From: Variovorax sp.
GTDB lineage: Bacteria; Pseudomonadota; Gammaproteobacteria; Burkholderiales; Burkholderiaceae_C
Assembly: GCA_017744935.1 (NCBI GenBank)
Contig: JAGIAI010000013.1
Location: 31,626-95,625 of the forward strand
Direction of reading: 5' to 3'
DNA length: 64,000 nucleotides
The notes below the pieces were generated by a model that searched no databases, had not been told where the DNA came from, and worked only from the letters and a program-made list of their open reading frames with translations. Of this stretch, positions 18,943-27,299 are shown piece by piece. A program made the translations under genes and the position numbers. Position 1 is the first letter of the stretch. Each line of letters begins with the position of its first letter.

Positions 18943-19824
18943 TCACCTATGTCCCGCGTTGGATGTGTCGAAGAGTGCGTCCAGAGTAGGTAGCCAAAGC
19001 GCACCCAGCTTCTCAAAGCCTGCCCGCGTTGGGTGAATCTCATTCTCCCAATCGAGAGTCGCACCGTGGTCAGTCGTTTCCGCTGGGATGAGCGTGCCTT
19101 GGCTGTTGATGACGTGGAGGGACTTGTCGGGCGTGGTCGCCGCGATGTGATTGAGCAGGTTCTGCAGCCTTGCGAGCAAGGAGATTGCGACTGCCTTCCA
19201 GTCCTCCTCCGGGATGAGGAACTCGGTCACCGCCTTGTACAGCCACGGACCCGGGGGCGAGACATCTCGGGGCGTGGCCAGGTCATAGGTGTGCATGACC
19301 ACCGGGATGCCCCGATTGGCGGGTGAGGTGTCCCGGAAGGACAGGAACCGGGCCACAACCTCGGTCAGATGGTTCGCGAACTTGGCCCACCCTTCGTTGG
19401 AGATGTACTTGTCGCCTCCGAGTGCGTTGGTCCATTCGTTCTTCTTGAGCAACAGGCGGTCTGGCTGGGCGAACCCTGGCCCTTGCTGGACGGCCTGAAT
19501 CAGGTCATTGCCTCCGCCTGAGAGCAGGACTCCCATCCAAGGCTGCGACTGCCAGCCAGCCAGCAGGGCACGAAACCGCGGCTCCCACGTGGTGTTCGTC
19601 ATGAGTTCAAGCAGCCGACCCGGATGTGCACAGTTGACCACGCAGGCCCTGGTCACAGAGGTGCCCATGCCGGCAAACAGGTTCGAGGTGTTCCAAGGAG
19701 GCAGCGCACCGATAGAGAACCACGAGTCGCCCTGTGCCAGCAGCTGGATGTTGTAGCTCGAGACGGAGTCGTTGCCGCTCTGGTTGTCCAGGTCATCGGC
19801 TCGAAAGACACGAATGGGCATCAT
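18943..19824 (-). CDS. SGNH/GDSL-type hydrolase
   Basis: 293 residues from the first of two adjacent ATGs (19822-19824), which has an AGAGGAGG site. SGNH motifs are visible: block I G-D-S-W-F-S-I-G (Ser about 35), block III G-G-G-N-D (about 103-107) and block V with the His in N-E-I-H-P-T-R-A-G near the C terminus. A block II Gly is less clear. No signal peptide, so probably cytoplasmic, or secreted by another route. No related genes adjoin it. Its amino-acid make-up is less Ala/Arg-rich than its neighbours, so recent acquisition is possible. Confidence 0.75.
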   Translation of the reverse strand: MMPIRVFRADDLDNQSGNDSVSSYNIQLLAQGDSWFSIGALPPWNTSNLFAGMGTSVTRACVVNCAHPGRLLELMTNTTWEPRFRALLAGWQSQPWMGVLLSGGGNDLIQAVQQGPGFAQPDRLLLKKNEWTNALGGDKYISNEGWAKFANHLTEVVARFLSFRDTSPANRGIPVVMHTYDLATPRDVSPPGPWLYKAVTEFLIPEEDWKAVAISLLARLQNLLNHIAATTPDKSLHVINSQGTLIPAETTDHGATLDWENEIHPTRAGFEKLGALWLPTLDALFDTSNAGHR

Positions 19825-19991
19825 GGCGACCTCCTCTTGGGCTCTCGGCCACTCGGCCAGACGGACACGGCAGCAATTGCGCGCCGGCGGCCAGACGCTC
19901 GCATCAGGGTGGACCCCTCCACAACAGTGATGAGATGACGCCAGGCGCCAAGGGCCAAGAGGTGGCTGGTGGTTGATTGCTGTTCTTCCAC

Positions 19992-20396
19992 TCAATTGAA
20001 GTTGTTGTCGCGTCCGCCCAGGCTGAAGCGGCCGGCGCCGATCAAGGCCACGGCCAACGCCGCGATGAGCATGAGGCCCTCCAGCTCCACTGCCCAGCCT
20101 CCGGTCTTGCTGATGACGAACAGATCCTTGGAGCGCGCCAGGCCGATTGCCACGAGCATGTTGATGATGATGATCCAGGCAGCGGGCCGCGAATAGATGC
20201 CAAGGATCAGGAGCAGCGGCGCCACGATCTCGCCCACGTAGACAAGATAGGCGAGCGCCGGCGGCATGCCGTGCGATTCAAGCAAGCCCGAAATGAAGCT
20301 CACGCCCGAACTCAGTTTGCTGATCCCATGCAAGAGGATGATGAAGCCAAGGCCAAGGCGCAGCACGAGCTTGCCGGCGTCGTCGGATCGGATCAT
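19992..20396 (-). CDS. DoxX family membrane protein
   Basis: 134 residues from ATG 20394-20396, four membrane helices. The first helix has R-L-G-L-G-F-I-I-L-L-H-G-I-S-K, and Y-V-G-E-I-V-A-P-L-L-L-I-L-G follows in the second, the usual DoxX/YphA pattern. DoxX proteins are small inner-membrane proteins linked to thiol or redox stress in some species; the role here is unknown. A TTG at 20408 extends the frame by four residues but lacks a good ribosome-binding site. Confidence 0.87.
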   Translation of the reverse strand: MIRSDDAGKLVLRLGLGFIILLHGISKLSSGVSFISGLLESHGMPPALAYLVYVGEIVAPLLLILGIYSRPAAWIIIINMLVAIGLARSKDLFVISKTGGWAVELEGLMLIAALAVALIGAGRFSLGGRDNNFN

Positions 20397-20619
20397 GGCG
20401 AACCCCAAGGTGGCGAAGTCGCTATTGTCGCGCTCTGATTCCGGGCGTGTCCCCGGACAAGCCCTTCAGTGAGTTCGAAGGTCGGGCTCGACCGAAAGCA
20501 CCTGAAAGTCATCCAATCGACCGCGCGGGTCTGGCGACACGGGTTGCAGCGCTTGTCCTACGGGACGCCGCTAGCCACGGATCGAGAGTGCTTGCCTCAA
20601 CCCGATCGAGGAGTCAACG

Positions 20620-20823
20620 ATGACCAATCCATGGCTGACGAGCAATCCGTTCATGAGCATGTGGCTCAGCGCATGCAATCAGATGATGGGCGCTGCGCGC
20701 GGCCTGGCCATGGCCGAATTTCAACGTCAAACCGCCGCGATGCAAGCGGAATTCGAAAAGCAGGTCGTGGATTTCTGGACAGGCGGCTGGTTGAGGCCGC
20801 AGCAGAAGGCCCGGCGCCGGTGA
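20620..20823 (+). CDS. Small hypothetical protein (phasin-like flavour)
   Basis: 67 residues with a good GAGGAG site ten or so bases before the ATG. The sequence starts N-P-W-L-T-S-N-P-F and continues with an amphipathic helix rich in Met, Ala and Gln (about 10-50), ending in a basic tail. Composition resembles the start of phasin-type polyhydroxyalkanoate granule proteins, but it is too short for a firm call. The 223-bp gap before it, after the divergent DoxX gene, shows no other gene. Confidence 0.5.
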   Translation: MTNPWLTSNPFMSMWLSACNQMMGAARGLAMAEFQRQTAAMQAEFEKQVVDFWTGGWLRPQQKARRR

Positions 20824-20963
20824 TTGGGTTCTGCTGGCCACCCGGGCCCCGGTGATCGCAATGGTCGCGGCAGCGGGTGCACCAGTTCTTTTTCAAAGCA
20901 GTGGCGCGGTGCTCATGATTTGGTGACTACCATGCGTGGCTCCTACATCCCCCACGCATCGCC

Positions 20964-21605
20964 ATGTCCGACTTTCCCGAAGACATCTACACCGAACCCT
21001 CCGACCTCGACGGCAACACGCTCGCCAATCTGGGGCCCCTGCGCCGCATGGCGGGGCTGTGGCGCGGAGAGAAAGGCGTCGACGTCAAGCCCAAGGCGCA
21101 AGGGCCGAAGGCGCAGGTCTACGTCGAGCACTACGAGTTGCAGCCCATCGACCCCCAGACCAACGGCCCGCAGGTCTACTACGGGCTGCGCTATCACACC
21201 TTCATCCACAAGCCGGGGTTGACCAAGATGTATCACGACCAGGTCGGCTACTGGCTCTGGGAGCCCGCGACCGGCACGGTGCTGCACACGCTCGCGATTC
21301 CGCGCGGGCAGATCGCGATGGCGACCGGCCATGCGACGGCAGATGCCGATCGCTTCGAGCTCACTGCGGTACGCGGCAGCCTCACCAACGGCATCGTGTC
21401 CAACCCTTTCCTCGAACACGCCTTCACCACGACCGACTGGCGCGTCGAGGTGGAATTCAACGCCGACGGCACGTGGACTTACCGGCAGGACACGGTGCTG
21501 CAAATCCGCGGGCAGGCCGAGCCATTCCACCACACCGACAAGAACACCCTCACCAAGGTGGGAGAGCCGTCGCCGAATCCACTGGCTTCGGCTGGGCTGC
21601 GCTAG
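20964..21605 (+). CDS. Nitrobindin-like heme-binding beta-barrel protein
   Basis: 213 residues. The pattern L-G-P-L-R-R-M-A-G-L-W-R-G-E-K-G (about 23-38) is the G-x-W-x-G-x-G type start of the nitrobindin/FABP-like barrel (DUF1794/THAP4-like), and later strands include H-T-L-A-I-P-R-G. Nitrobindins bind ferric heme through a His and can react with NO or peroxynitrite; the proximal His cannot be assigned by eye. The TAG stop overlaps that of the convergent AraC-type gene (CTAG 21602-21605). Confidence 0.75.
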   Translation: MSDFPEDIYTEPSDLDGNTLANLGPLRRMAGLWRGEKGVDVKPKAQGPKAQVYVEHYELQPIDPQTNGPQVYYGLRYHTFIHKPGLTKMYHDQVGYWLWEPATGTVLHTLAIPRGQIAMATGHATADADRFELTAVRGSLTNGIVSNPFLEHAFTTTDWRVEVEFNADGTWTYRQDTVLQIRGQAEPFHHTDKNTLTKVGEPSPNPLASAGLR

Positions 21606-22642
21606 CCCGGTGCTGCCCGCTCGGACTTGCCCTGCCGGTAGGCGCCCGGCGAGCTGCCGGTCCAGCTCTTGAATGCGCGCTGGAAGCCCGCGCTGTCGGT
21701 AAAACCCAGTTCCAGCGCAAGTTCCGCCAGCGGCGTAGTGCTGGTGTTGAGGCGCACGATGGCCACGTCGCGCCGCAGCTCGTCCTTCAGGGCCTGGAAG
21801 GATGTTCCCTCCATGGCCAGCCGGCGCTGCAAGGTCGCGGTGGACATGTGCATCGCGGAGGCCGTTCCGGCGAGGTCCGGCCAGCTTGGCTGAGTGCGCC
21901 GCAGGTAATTGCGCACGCGCGCGCTGGTCTCGTCTTCGTTGCGGCGCGGCATGATGATGTTGGCCTGCGCATCGGCCAGGAAGGTGCGTAGCGCGGCTTC
22001 GTCGCGGCGCACGGGCACTTGCAGCCATGACGGGTCGAACCAGATCGCGGTGTGGGGCTGGCCGAACTGCAACTGGGCCGGAAAGGCCTGGCTGTAGCTG
22101 CTCACGTGCGGTGGGCTGACGAATTCGAAGTCGAAGCGCGTGGCCGGCAGGCGCCCTCCCGCGAGCCACGCGACAAGCCGCCAGAACACCCGCAGCAACA
22201 ACTCGTGAAGAAAGTGCTGCCGCGCGACCACGGTGTCGCTGAACGTCAGTGCCAGTGCAGCGAGGTCGCCTTCGCGCAGCAATCCGAGCGACACGTCGTC
22301 GCGCATCAGCCAGAAGGTCTTCGCGACGCGGCGGATGGCTTCGTCGAGGTTGCGCGCGCCCATGGCCGAATGCGCCATGAGTGCAAAGCTGCCCGGCTTG
22401 AGCGGACGTGCAAGAAACCCCAGGCTCTCGTCGGCGCGCCGTTCGATCAGGAGGCGAAACAGCGCGACGTATTGCTCTGCCGTCACGCGTGCGCCGGGAT
22501 GCGACAGCAGCTCCGCAGGAATGGCCGCGTCGGCCAGGTACGCATCGCTCGATTCACCGCGCGCCTCGATGCCGGCGAGCATGCCGCGCACCATCGGGAC
22601 CGGAATGGTGATCGGTGTCTTCTTCGTCAGTCGGTGACGCAC
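21602..22642 (-). CDS. AraC family transcriptional regulator
   Basis: About 346 residues if the GTG at 22640-22642 is the start; ATG 22592-22594 is an alternative and neither has a strong ribosome-binding site. The N-terminal two thirds is the arabinose-binding-like domain of the OruR/ArgR subgroup (L-G-F-L-A-R-P-L-K-P-G-S-F, V-S-P-P-H-V-S-S-Y). The C-terminal 100 residues carry two HTHs, with L-A-L-E-L-G-F-T-D-S-A-G-F-Q-R-A-F-K-S-W-T-G-S-S-P in the second. It is divergent from the catabolic operon beginning at 22768 and is very likely its activator. Confidence 0.88.
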   Translation of the reverse strand: MRHRLTKKTPITIPVPMVRGMLAGIEARGESSDAYLADAAIPAELLSHPGARVTAEQYVALFRLLIERRADESLGFLARPLKPGSFALMAHSAMGARNLDEAIRRVAKTFWLMRDDVSLGLLREGDLAALALTFSDTVVARQHFLHELLLRVFWRLVAWLAGGRLPATRFDFEFVSPPHVSSYSQAFPAQLQFGQPHTAIWFDPSWLQVPVRRDEAALRTFLADAQANIIMPRRNEDETSARVRNYLRRTQPSWPDLAGTASAMHMSTATLQRRLAMEGTSFQALKDELRRDVAIVRLNTSTTPLAELALELGFTDSAGFQRAFKSWTGSSPGAYRQGKSERAAPG

Positions 22643-22657
22643 TTTGGATTGATGTGA

Positions 22658-22714
22658 TTTGCCATGCGAACGATGCGTTCTGCCATTGTGGGTCGGGGTC
22701 CGCGTTCCTAGCAT
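22658..22714 (+). promoter_or_regulatory. Putative AraC-activated promoter of the catabolic operon
   Basis: Two direct repeats, TTTGCCAT (22658-22665) and TCTGCCAT (22679-22686), are spaced exactly 21 bp, two helical turns, as is usual for AraC-family sites. The second abuts a weak -35 (TTGTGG 22686-22691), and after 17 bp comes TAGCAT (22709-22714) as -10. This is the layout of a class II activated promoter reading into the acyl-CoA ligase gene. Confidence 0.5.
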
Positions 22715-22767
22715 CAGGCCCATCAACAACAGTCCTGCGCAAGACCGCTGGCACAACGGAGACAGAC

Positions 22768-24327
22768 ATGTACCTTACCCAAGCGCTGCATCGCGCCGTT
22801 CAGCAGAAACCCGAGCGCATCGCGGTGCGCTTCGGCAAGCGGAGCCGGAGCTTCCGCGAGTACGTCGACCGCGTCGCGCGGCTGGCCGGCGCGCTGCGCA
22901 GCCTGGGCATGAGCGAAGGGGATCGCGTCGCGATGCTGGCGCTGAATTCCGATCGCTACCTCGAGTACCAGATGGCAGTGCCGTGGGGTGGTGGCGTGCT
23001 CAACCCGTGCAACACCCGCTGGTCGGCGGCGGAGATCCTTTACGCGCTCAATGATTCGGGCTCGATCATCCTGCTGGTCGACGACACCTTCCGCCCGCTG
23101 GTCGAATCCATCCGCAAGGATGCGGCGACGCTGCGCGAAGTGGTGTACTGCGGCGAAGGCGACGTGCCGGCCGGCATGCACGGCTACGAGGCGCTGATCG
23201 CCGATGCGCAGCCTGTGCCCGACGCGGCGCGCCGCGGCGAGGACCTGGCCGGCATCTTCTATACCGGCGGCACCACCGGCTTCCCCAAGGGCGTGATGCT
23301 GAGCCACAACAACATGTGCAGCTCGGGCCTCGCACTGCATTCGGAAGGTCTGGCGAGCACCGGGGGAACGTATCTGCACGCGGCGCCGATGTTCCATCTC
23401 GCCGATATGGGACTGGCGCTGCCGCACTGGATCGAAGGGAACACGCATTCGGTGATACCTGCCTACGCGCCGGAAGCGGTGCTCGACACCGTGGAACGCG
23501 ATCGCGTCACGCATCTGCTGCTGGTGCCCACCATGATCCAGATGCTGGTGGACCACCCTGCAATGAAGCAACCGCGCGACCTGAGTTCGCTGAAGACCAT
23601 TGCCTACGGCGCCTCGCCGATCTCCCAGGCCGTGCTCGATCGCGCCATGACGGCGCTGCCGGGGGTGGAGTTCGTGCAGGCGTACGGCATGACCGAGCTG
23701 TCTCCGCTGGCCACCATCAACCCGGCCTGGTATCACACGCAAGAAGGCCGGGCAGCGGGCAAGCTGCGTTCGGCCGGTCGCGCGGGCTTCTGCTGCGAGG
23801 TGCGCATCGTCGACCCCGAGGACCAAGAAGTGCCGCGCGGCACGGTGGGCGAAGTCGTGGCGCGCGGCCCGAACGTGATGCAGGGCTACTGGAACAAGCC
23901 TGAGCAGACAGCGGCCGCCGTTCGCAACGGATGGATGCACACCGGCGACGGCGGTTACATGGACGAGGACGGTTTCATCTTCATCGTCGACCGCCTGAAG
24001 GACATGATCATCAGCGGCGGCGAGAACATCTTCTCGGCCGAAGTCGAGAACGCACTCGCCCAGCACCCGGCGGTCGCCGCCAGCGCGGTCATCGGCATAC
24101 CCAGTGCCGAGTGGGGTGAAGCGGTGCATGCCGTGCTGGTGCCGCGGCCGGGCGCGAAGGTGACGCCGGACGAACTGATCGCGCACTGCAAGACGCTCAT
24201 CGCGGGCTACAAGTGCCCGCGCAGCGTGGAGTTTCGCGAGGCGCTTCCGCTCTCCGGCGCCGGCAAGGTACTCAAGACCGAATTGCGCAAGCCCTTCTGG
24301 GAAGGCCAGGCGCGGCAGGTGAGCTGA
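22768..24327 (+). CDS. Acyl-CoA ligase (AMP-forming)
   Basis: 519 residues from ATG 22768. It activates a carboxylic acid to its CoA thioester via an acyl-AMP. Motifs: Y-T-G-G-T-T-G-F-P-K-G-V (about 165-176), Y-G-M-T-E, the hinge region around D-G-F-I-F-I-V-D-R-L-K-D and the C-terminal catalytic Lys in S-G-A-G-K-V-L-K. First gene of an eight-gene operon, so it should be the entry step for an imported acid. Its relatives act on medium/long-chain or cyclic acids; the substrate cannot be read from sequence. Confidence 0.93.
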   Translation: MYLTQALHRAVQQKPERIAVRFGKRSRSFREYVDRVARLAGALRSLGMSEGDRVAMLALNSDRYLEYQMAVPWGGGVLNPCNTRWSAAEILYALNDSGSIILLVDDTFRPLVESIRKDAATLREVVYCGEGDVPAGMHGYEALIADAQPVPDAARRGEDLAGIFYTGGTTGFPKGVMLSHNNMCSSGLALHSEGLASTGGTYLHAAPMFHLADMGLALPHWIEGNTHSVIPAYAPEAVLDTVERDRVTHLLLVPTMIQMLVDHPAMKQPRDLSSLKTIAYGASPISQAVLDRAMTALPGVEFVQAYGMTELSPLATINPAWYHTQEGRAAGKLRSAGRAGFCCEVRIVDPEDQEVPRGTVGEVVARGPNVMQGYWNKPEQTAAAVRNGWMHTGDGGYMDEDGFIFIVDRLKDMIISGGENIFSAEVENALAQHPAVAASAVIGIPSAEWGEAVHAVLVPRPGAKVTPDELIAHCKTLIAGYKCPRSVEFREALPLSGAGKVLKTELRKPFWEGQARQVS

Positions 24328-24354
24328 TTTTTTTCAACACACAAAGGACACACC

Positions 24355-25536
24355 ATGAGCAATGTGTACATCGTCGGCGTGGGCATGATTCCCTTCGCCA
24401 AGCCGGGCAAGCACGCGCCCTACCACGAGATGGCCGCAGTAGCCACGCGCGCCGCGCTGGCCGATGCGGGCGTTGGCTACGACCAGGTGCAGCAGGCCTA
24501 CGTCGGCTATGTCTATGGCGACTCCACGGCAGGCCAGCGTGCCCTCTACGAGGTGGGCATGAGCGGAATTCCGATCGTCAACGTCAACAACAACTGCTCG
24601 ACCGGATCGACGGCGCTCTTTCTCGCGCGCCAGGCCGTGCAGAGCGGCGCGGTGGAATGCGCACTCGCACTGGGCTTCGAGCACATGAACCCGGGCGCGC
24701 TCGGCGCCGTGTTCGCGGACCGACCCAGCCCCTTCGACCGTTTCGACAGTGCGACCGAAGAACTGGTCGGCAACGGCGATATTCCGCTCGCGCTGCGCTA
24801 CTTCGGCGGCGCCGGCAAGGCCCACATGGACCAGTACGGCACGAAGCTCTCGACCTTCGCGAAGATCCGCGCCAAGGCCAGTCGCCATGCGGCCAACAAC
24901 CCGGTCGCGCTCTTCCGCAACGTGGTGAGCGAGGAAGAAGTGATGGCCGCGCCGGTGATGTGGCCCGGCGTGATGACGCGCCTGATGGCCTGCCCACCCA
25001 CCTGCGGCGCGGCGGCCGCGATCATCTGCTCGGAAGCCTTCGCGAAGGCACACAACCTCGATCGCGGCGTTCGCGTGAAGGCGCAGGCCATGACCACGGA
25101 CACGGCGGCCACTTTCGAAGCGCGCGACATGCGCGAGGTGGTCGGCTTCAGCATGGCGAAGGAAGCTGCGCGGCGCGTCTACGAGCAAGCCGGCGTGGGC
25201 CCGCAGGACATCGATGTGGTCGAGCTGCACGACTGCTTCGCGCACAACGAACTCATCAGCTACGAATCGCTCGGCCTGTGCCCCGAAGGCGGCGCGGAGA
25301 AGTTCGTGGTGGATGGCGACAACACCTACGGCGGCGCCGTAGTCACGAATCCTTCGGGCGGCCTGCTTTCCAAGGGCCATCCGCTGGGCGCCACCGGCCT
25401 CGCGCAATGCACCGAGCTGGTCCAGCAGCTTCGCGGCACGGCTGAAGCGCGGCAGGTGCAGGGTGCGCGGCTGGCGTTGCAGCACAACCTGGGATTGGGT
25501 GGCGCCTGCGTGGTGACGCTCTACGAGCGCGTCTAA
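24355..25536 (+). CDS. SCP2-type thiolase (lipid-transfer-protein-like acetyl-CoA acyltransferase)
   Basis: 393 residues. This is the SCPx/lipid-transfer thiolase subfamily, which cleaves 3-oxoacyl-CoA and accepts 2-methyl-branched or sterol side-chain substrates. Catalytic residues are all present: Cys81 in N-N-N-C-S-T-G-S, His292 in H-D-C-F-A-H-N-E and His342 in G-H-P-L-G-A-T-G. Presence of Cys81 argues against the Ltp2-type aldolases. There is no DUF35 partner gene in the window. It lies 27 bp after the ligase gene, in the same operon. Confidence 0.9.
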   Translation: MSNVYIVGVGMIPFAKPGKHAPYHEMAAVATRAALADAGVGYDQVQQAYVGYVYGDSTAGQRALYEVGMSGIPIVNVNNNCSTGSTALFLARQAVQSGAVECALALGFEHMNPGALGAVFADRPSPFDRFDSATEELVGNGDIPLALRYFGGAGKAHMDQYGTKLSTFAKIRAKASRHAANNPVALFRNVVSEEEVMAAPVMWPGVMTRLMACPPTCGAAAAIICSEAFAKAHNLDRGVRVKAQAMTTDTAATFEARDMREVVGFSMAKEAARRVYEQAGVGPQDIDVVELHDCFAHNELISYESLGLCPEGGAEKFVVDGDNTYGGAVVTNPSGGLLSKGHPLGATGLAQCTELVQQLRGTAEARQVQGARLALQHNLGLGGACVVTLYERV

Positions 25537-25548
25537 GAGGGCCCCACG

Positions 25549-25989
25549 ATGATCGACAAGAAATGGATCGGGCACGAGCTGCGCGCCAGCGAACTCCCCA
25601 TCGAGCGCAGCCGCTTGCGCTTCTTCGCCAAGGCGATCGGCGAGACCGATCCGCTCTATACCGACGAGGCCGCTGCGCGCGACGCCGGGTATCCGGATCT
25701 TCCGGCGCCGCCCACGTTCCTCTTCGCGGCAGAGCTGGATTCCGGGGCGACGGACAAGCTGCTGGCCGACCTGGGCATCCCGCTGTCGAAGCTGCTGCAT
25801 GGCGAACAGGGCTTTACCTACCACCGCAGCGCCTGCGTGGGCGACACCGTCACTGTGCGTTCGCGCATCGAGGACATCTACGACAAGAAGAACGGCGCAC
25901 TCGAATTCGTCGTGAAGGCCTCGCGCGCCACCAACCAGAACGGCGAACTCGTCGCCGAGATGCGGACCGTGATCGTCTGCAGGAACTGA
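25549..25989 (+). CDS. MaoC-like N-terminal-type hydratase subunit (degenerate active site)
   Basis: 146 residues, hot-dog fold of the MaoC dehydratase N/FAS1-DH type. At the position of the catalytic G-D-x-N-P-x-H motif it reads G-E-T-D-P-L-Y (31-37), so the catalytic Asp and His are replaced by Glu32 and Tyr37. Such subunits pair with an active MaoC protein to build an enlarged substrate cavity, as in mycobacterial HadAB or ChsH1-ChsH2. The active partner is the next gene, 4 bp downstream. Confidence 0.85.
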   Translation: MIDKKWIGHELRASELPIERSRLRFFAKAIGETDPLYTDEAAARDAGYPDLPAPPTFLFAAELDSGATDKLLADLGIPLSKLLHGEQGFTYHRSACVGDTVTVRSRIEDIYDKKNGALEFVVKASRATNQNGELVAEMRTVIVCRN

Positions 25990-25993
25990 CACC

Positions 25994-26413
25994 ATGACCG
26001 CACCCACTTTCGATTCCGTCCAGATCGGCGATGCGTTGCCGGCCCTGCAACTGCCGCCCGTCGATCGCACCACGCTGGCGCTGTTCGGCGGCGCCTCGGG
26101 CGACCACAACCCCATCCATATCGACATCGACTTCGCACGTCGCGCAGGTATGCCGGACGTGTTCGCGCAGGGCATGCTGGGCATGGCCTGGTTGGGCCGG
26201 CTGCTGACCGGCTGGGCGCCGCAGTCGCGCCTGCGGCGCTTCGATGCGCGGTTCCAGGGGATCACGCATCTGGGCCACGCCATGCGCTGCGAAGGCCGCG
26301 TGGTCGAGAAGTTCGAGGCCGAAGGCGAACGCCGCGTGCGCGTCGAAGTGCACAGCACCAACCAGTATGGGCAGACCAAGATCGCCGGCGAAGCCATCGT
26401 CGCGCTGCCCTGA
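25994..26413 (+). CDS. MaoC-like (R)-specific enoyl-CoA hydratase
   Basis: 139 residues with the full hydratase-2 motif A-S-G-D-H-N-P-I-H-I-D (34-44): Asp37 and His42 are the catalytic pair. Adds water to trans-2-enoyl-CoA to give (3R)-hydroxyacyl-CoA, as in the hydratase part of peroxisomal D-bifunctional protein. Probably a heterodimer with the degenerate subunit encoded just upstream. Confidence 0.88.
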   Translation: MTAPTFDSVQIGDALPALQLPPVDRTTLALFGGASGDHNPIHIDIDFARRAGMPDVFAQGMLGMAWLGRLLTGWAPQSRLRRFDARFQGITHLGHAMRCEGRVVEKFEAEGERRVRVEVHSTNQYGQTKIAGEAIVALP

Positions 26414-26455
26414 TTTCCTCACCCATCACAGACACATCGCAAGGAGACCCTTTTC

Positions 26456-27286
26456 ATGAACCCCAGACTCGACGGCAAGGTGGCCCTCGTTACCGGCTCG
26501 GGCCGCGGCATCGGCCGCGCCATCGCACTCAAGTTCGCCTCTGAAGGCGCACGCCTCGTCATCAATGATCTCGATGCCGGCCCTGCCGAAGAAGTCGTCG
26601 CCGAAATCCGCGCCGCTGGCGGACAGGCGGTCGCCTGCCCCGGCAGCGTCACGGCGCCGGACTTCGCCGAGCGCTTCATCGGCACCGCTGTCAGCGAATA
26701 CAAGGGCCTGGACATCATCGTCAACAACGCCGGCTACACCTGGGACAACGTGATCCAGAAGATGACCGACGAGCAGTGGTACGCCATGATCGACTGCCAC
26801 CTGACGGCGCCCTTCCGCATCCTGCGCGCCGCCTATCCGGTGATGCGCGACCTGGCCAAGGCCGATCAGGCGGCCGGCAGGCGCGTGGTGCGCAAGGTGG
26901 TCAACATCTCGTCGGTGGCGGGCCTCTTCGGCAACGCGGGGCAAGTGAACTACTCGACGGCCAAGGCCGGCATCCTGGGCATGACGCAGACGCTGGCCAA
27001 GGAATGGGGCCGCCTGAACGTCACGGTCAACGCAGTGGCCTACGGCTTCATCAAGACCCGCCTGACCGGCAACGCGGCCGAAGGCGGCACCGCGAACATC
27101 GACGGCCGCGAGATCAAGGTCGGCGTGAACCCCGACCTGCTCGCGGCGATGGAGCGCGGCATCCCGCTGGGCCGTGGCGGCACGCCCGAGGAAGCGGCCG
27201 GCGCGGTGTTCCTCCTGTGCCTGCCCGAGTCGGACTATGTGAGCGGCCAGACACTGATGTGCTCCGGCGGCCTCACCGGCATCTGA
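26456..27286 (+). CDS. SDR family 3-hydroxyacyl-CoA dehydrogenase
   Basis: 276 residues, classical short-chain dehydrogenase. Cofactor loop T-G-S-G-R-G-I-G (13-20) with Asp38 after the second strand, which favours NAD. Catalytic residues Ser152/153, Tyr166 and Lys170 (N-Y-S-T-A-K). An insertion around 131-148 is longer than in FabG. In this operon it most likely oxidises the (3R)-hydroxyacyl-CoA made by the MaoC pair, as the SDR domain of D-bifunctional protein (HSD17B4) does. AAGGAG ribosome-binding site. Confidence 0.88.
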   Translation: MNPRLDGKVALVTGSGRGIGRAIALKFASEGARLVINDLDAGPAEEVVAEIRAAGGQAVACPGSVTAPDFAERFIGTAVSEYKGLDIIVNNAGYTWDNVIQKMTDEQWYAMIDCHLTAPFRILRAAYPVMRDLAKADQAAGRRVVRKVVNISSVAGLFGNAGQVNYSTAKAGILGMTQTLAKEWGRLNVTVNAVAYGFIKTRLTGNAAEGGTANIDGREIKVGVNPDLLAAMERGIPLGRGGTPEEAAGAVFLLCLPESDYVSGQTLMCSGGLTGI

Positions 27287-27299
27287 GGAGGCGCGCGCA

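Noticed and set aside
24355..25536. Ltp2-type retro-aldolase instead of thiolase
   Set aside because: The nucleophilic Cys81 and both His are present, and there is no DUF35 partner gene.
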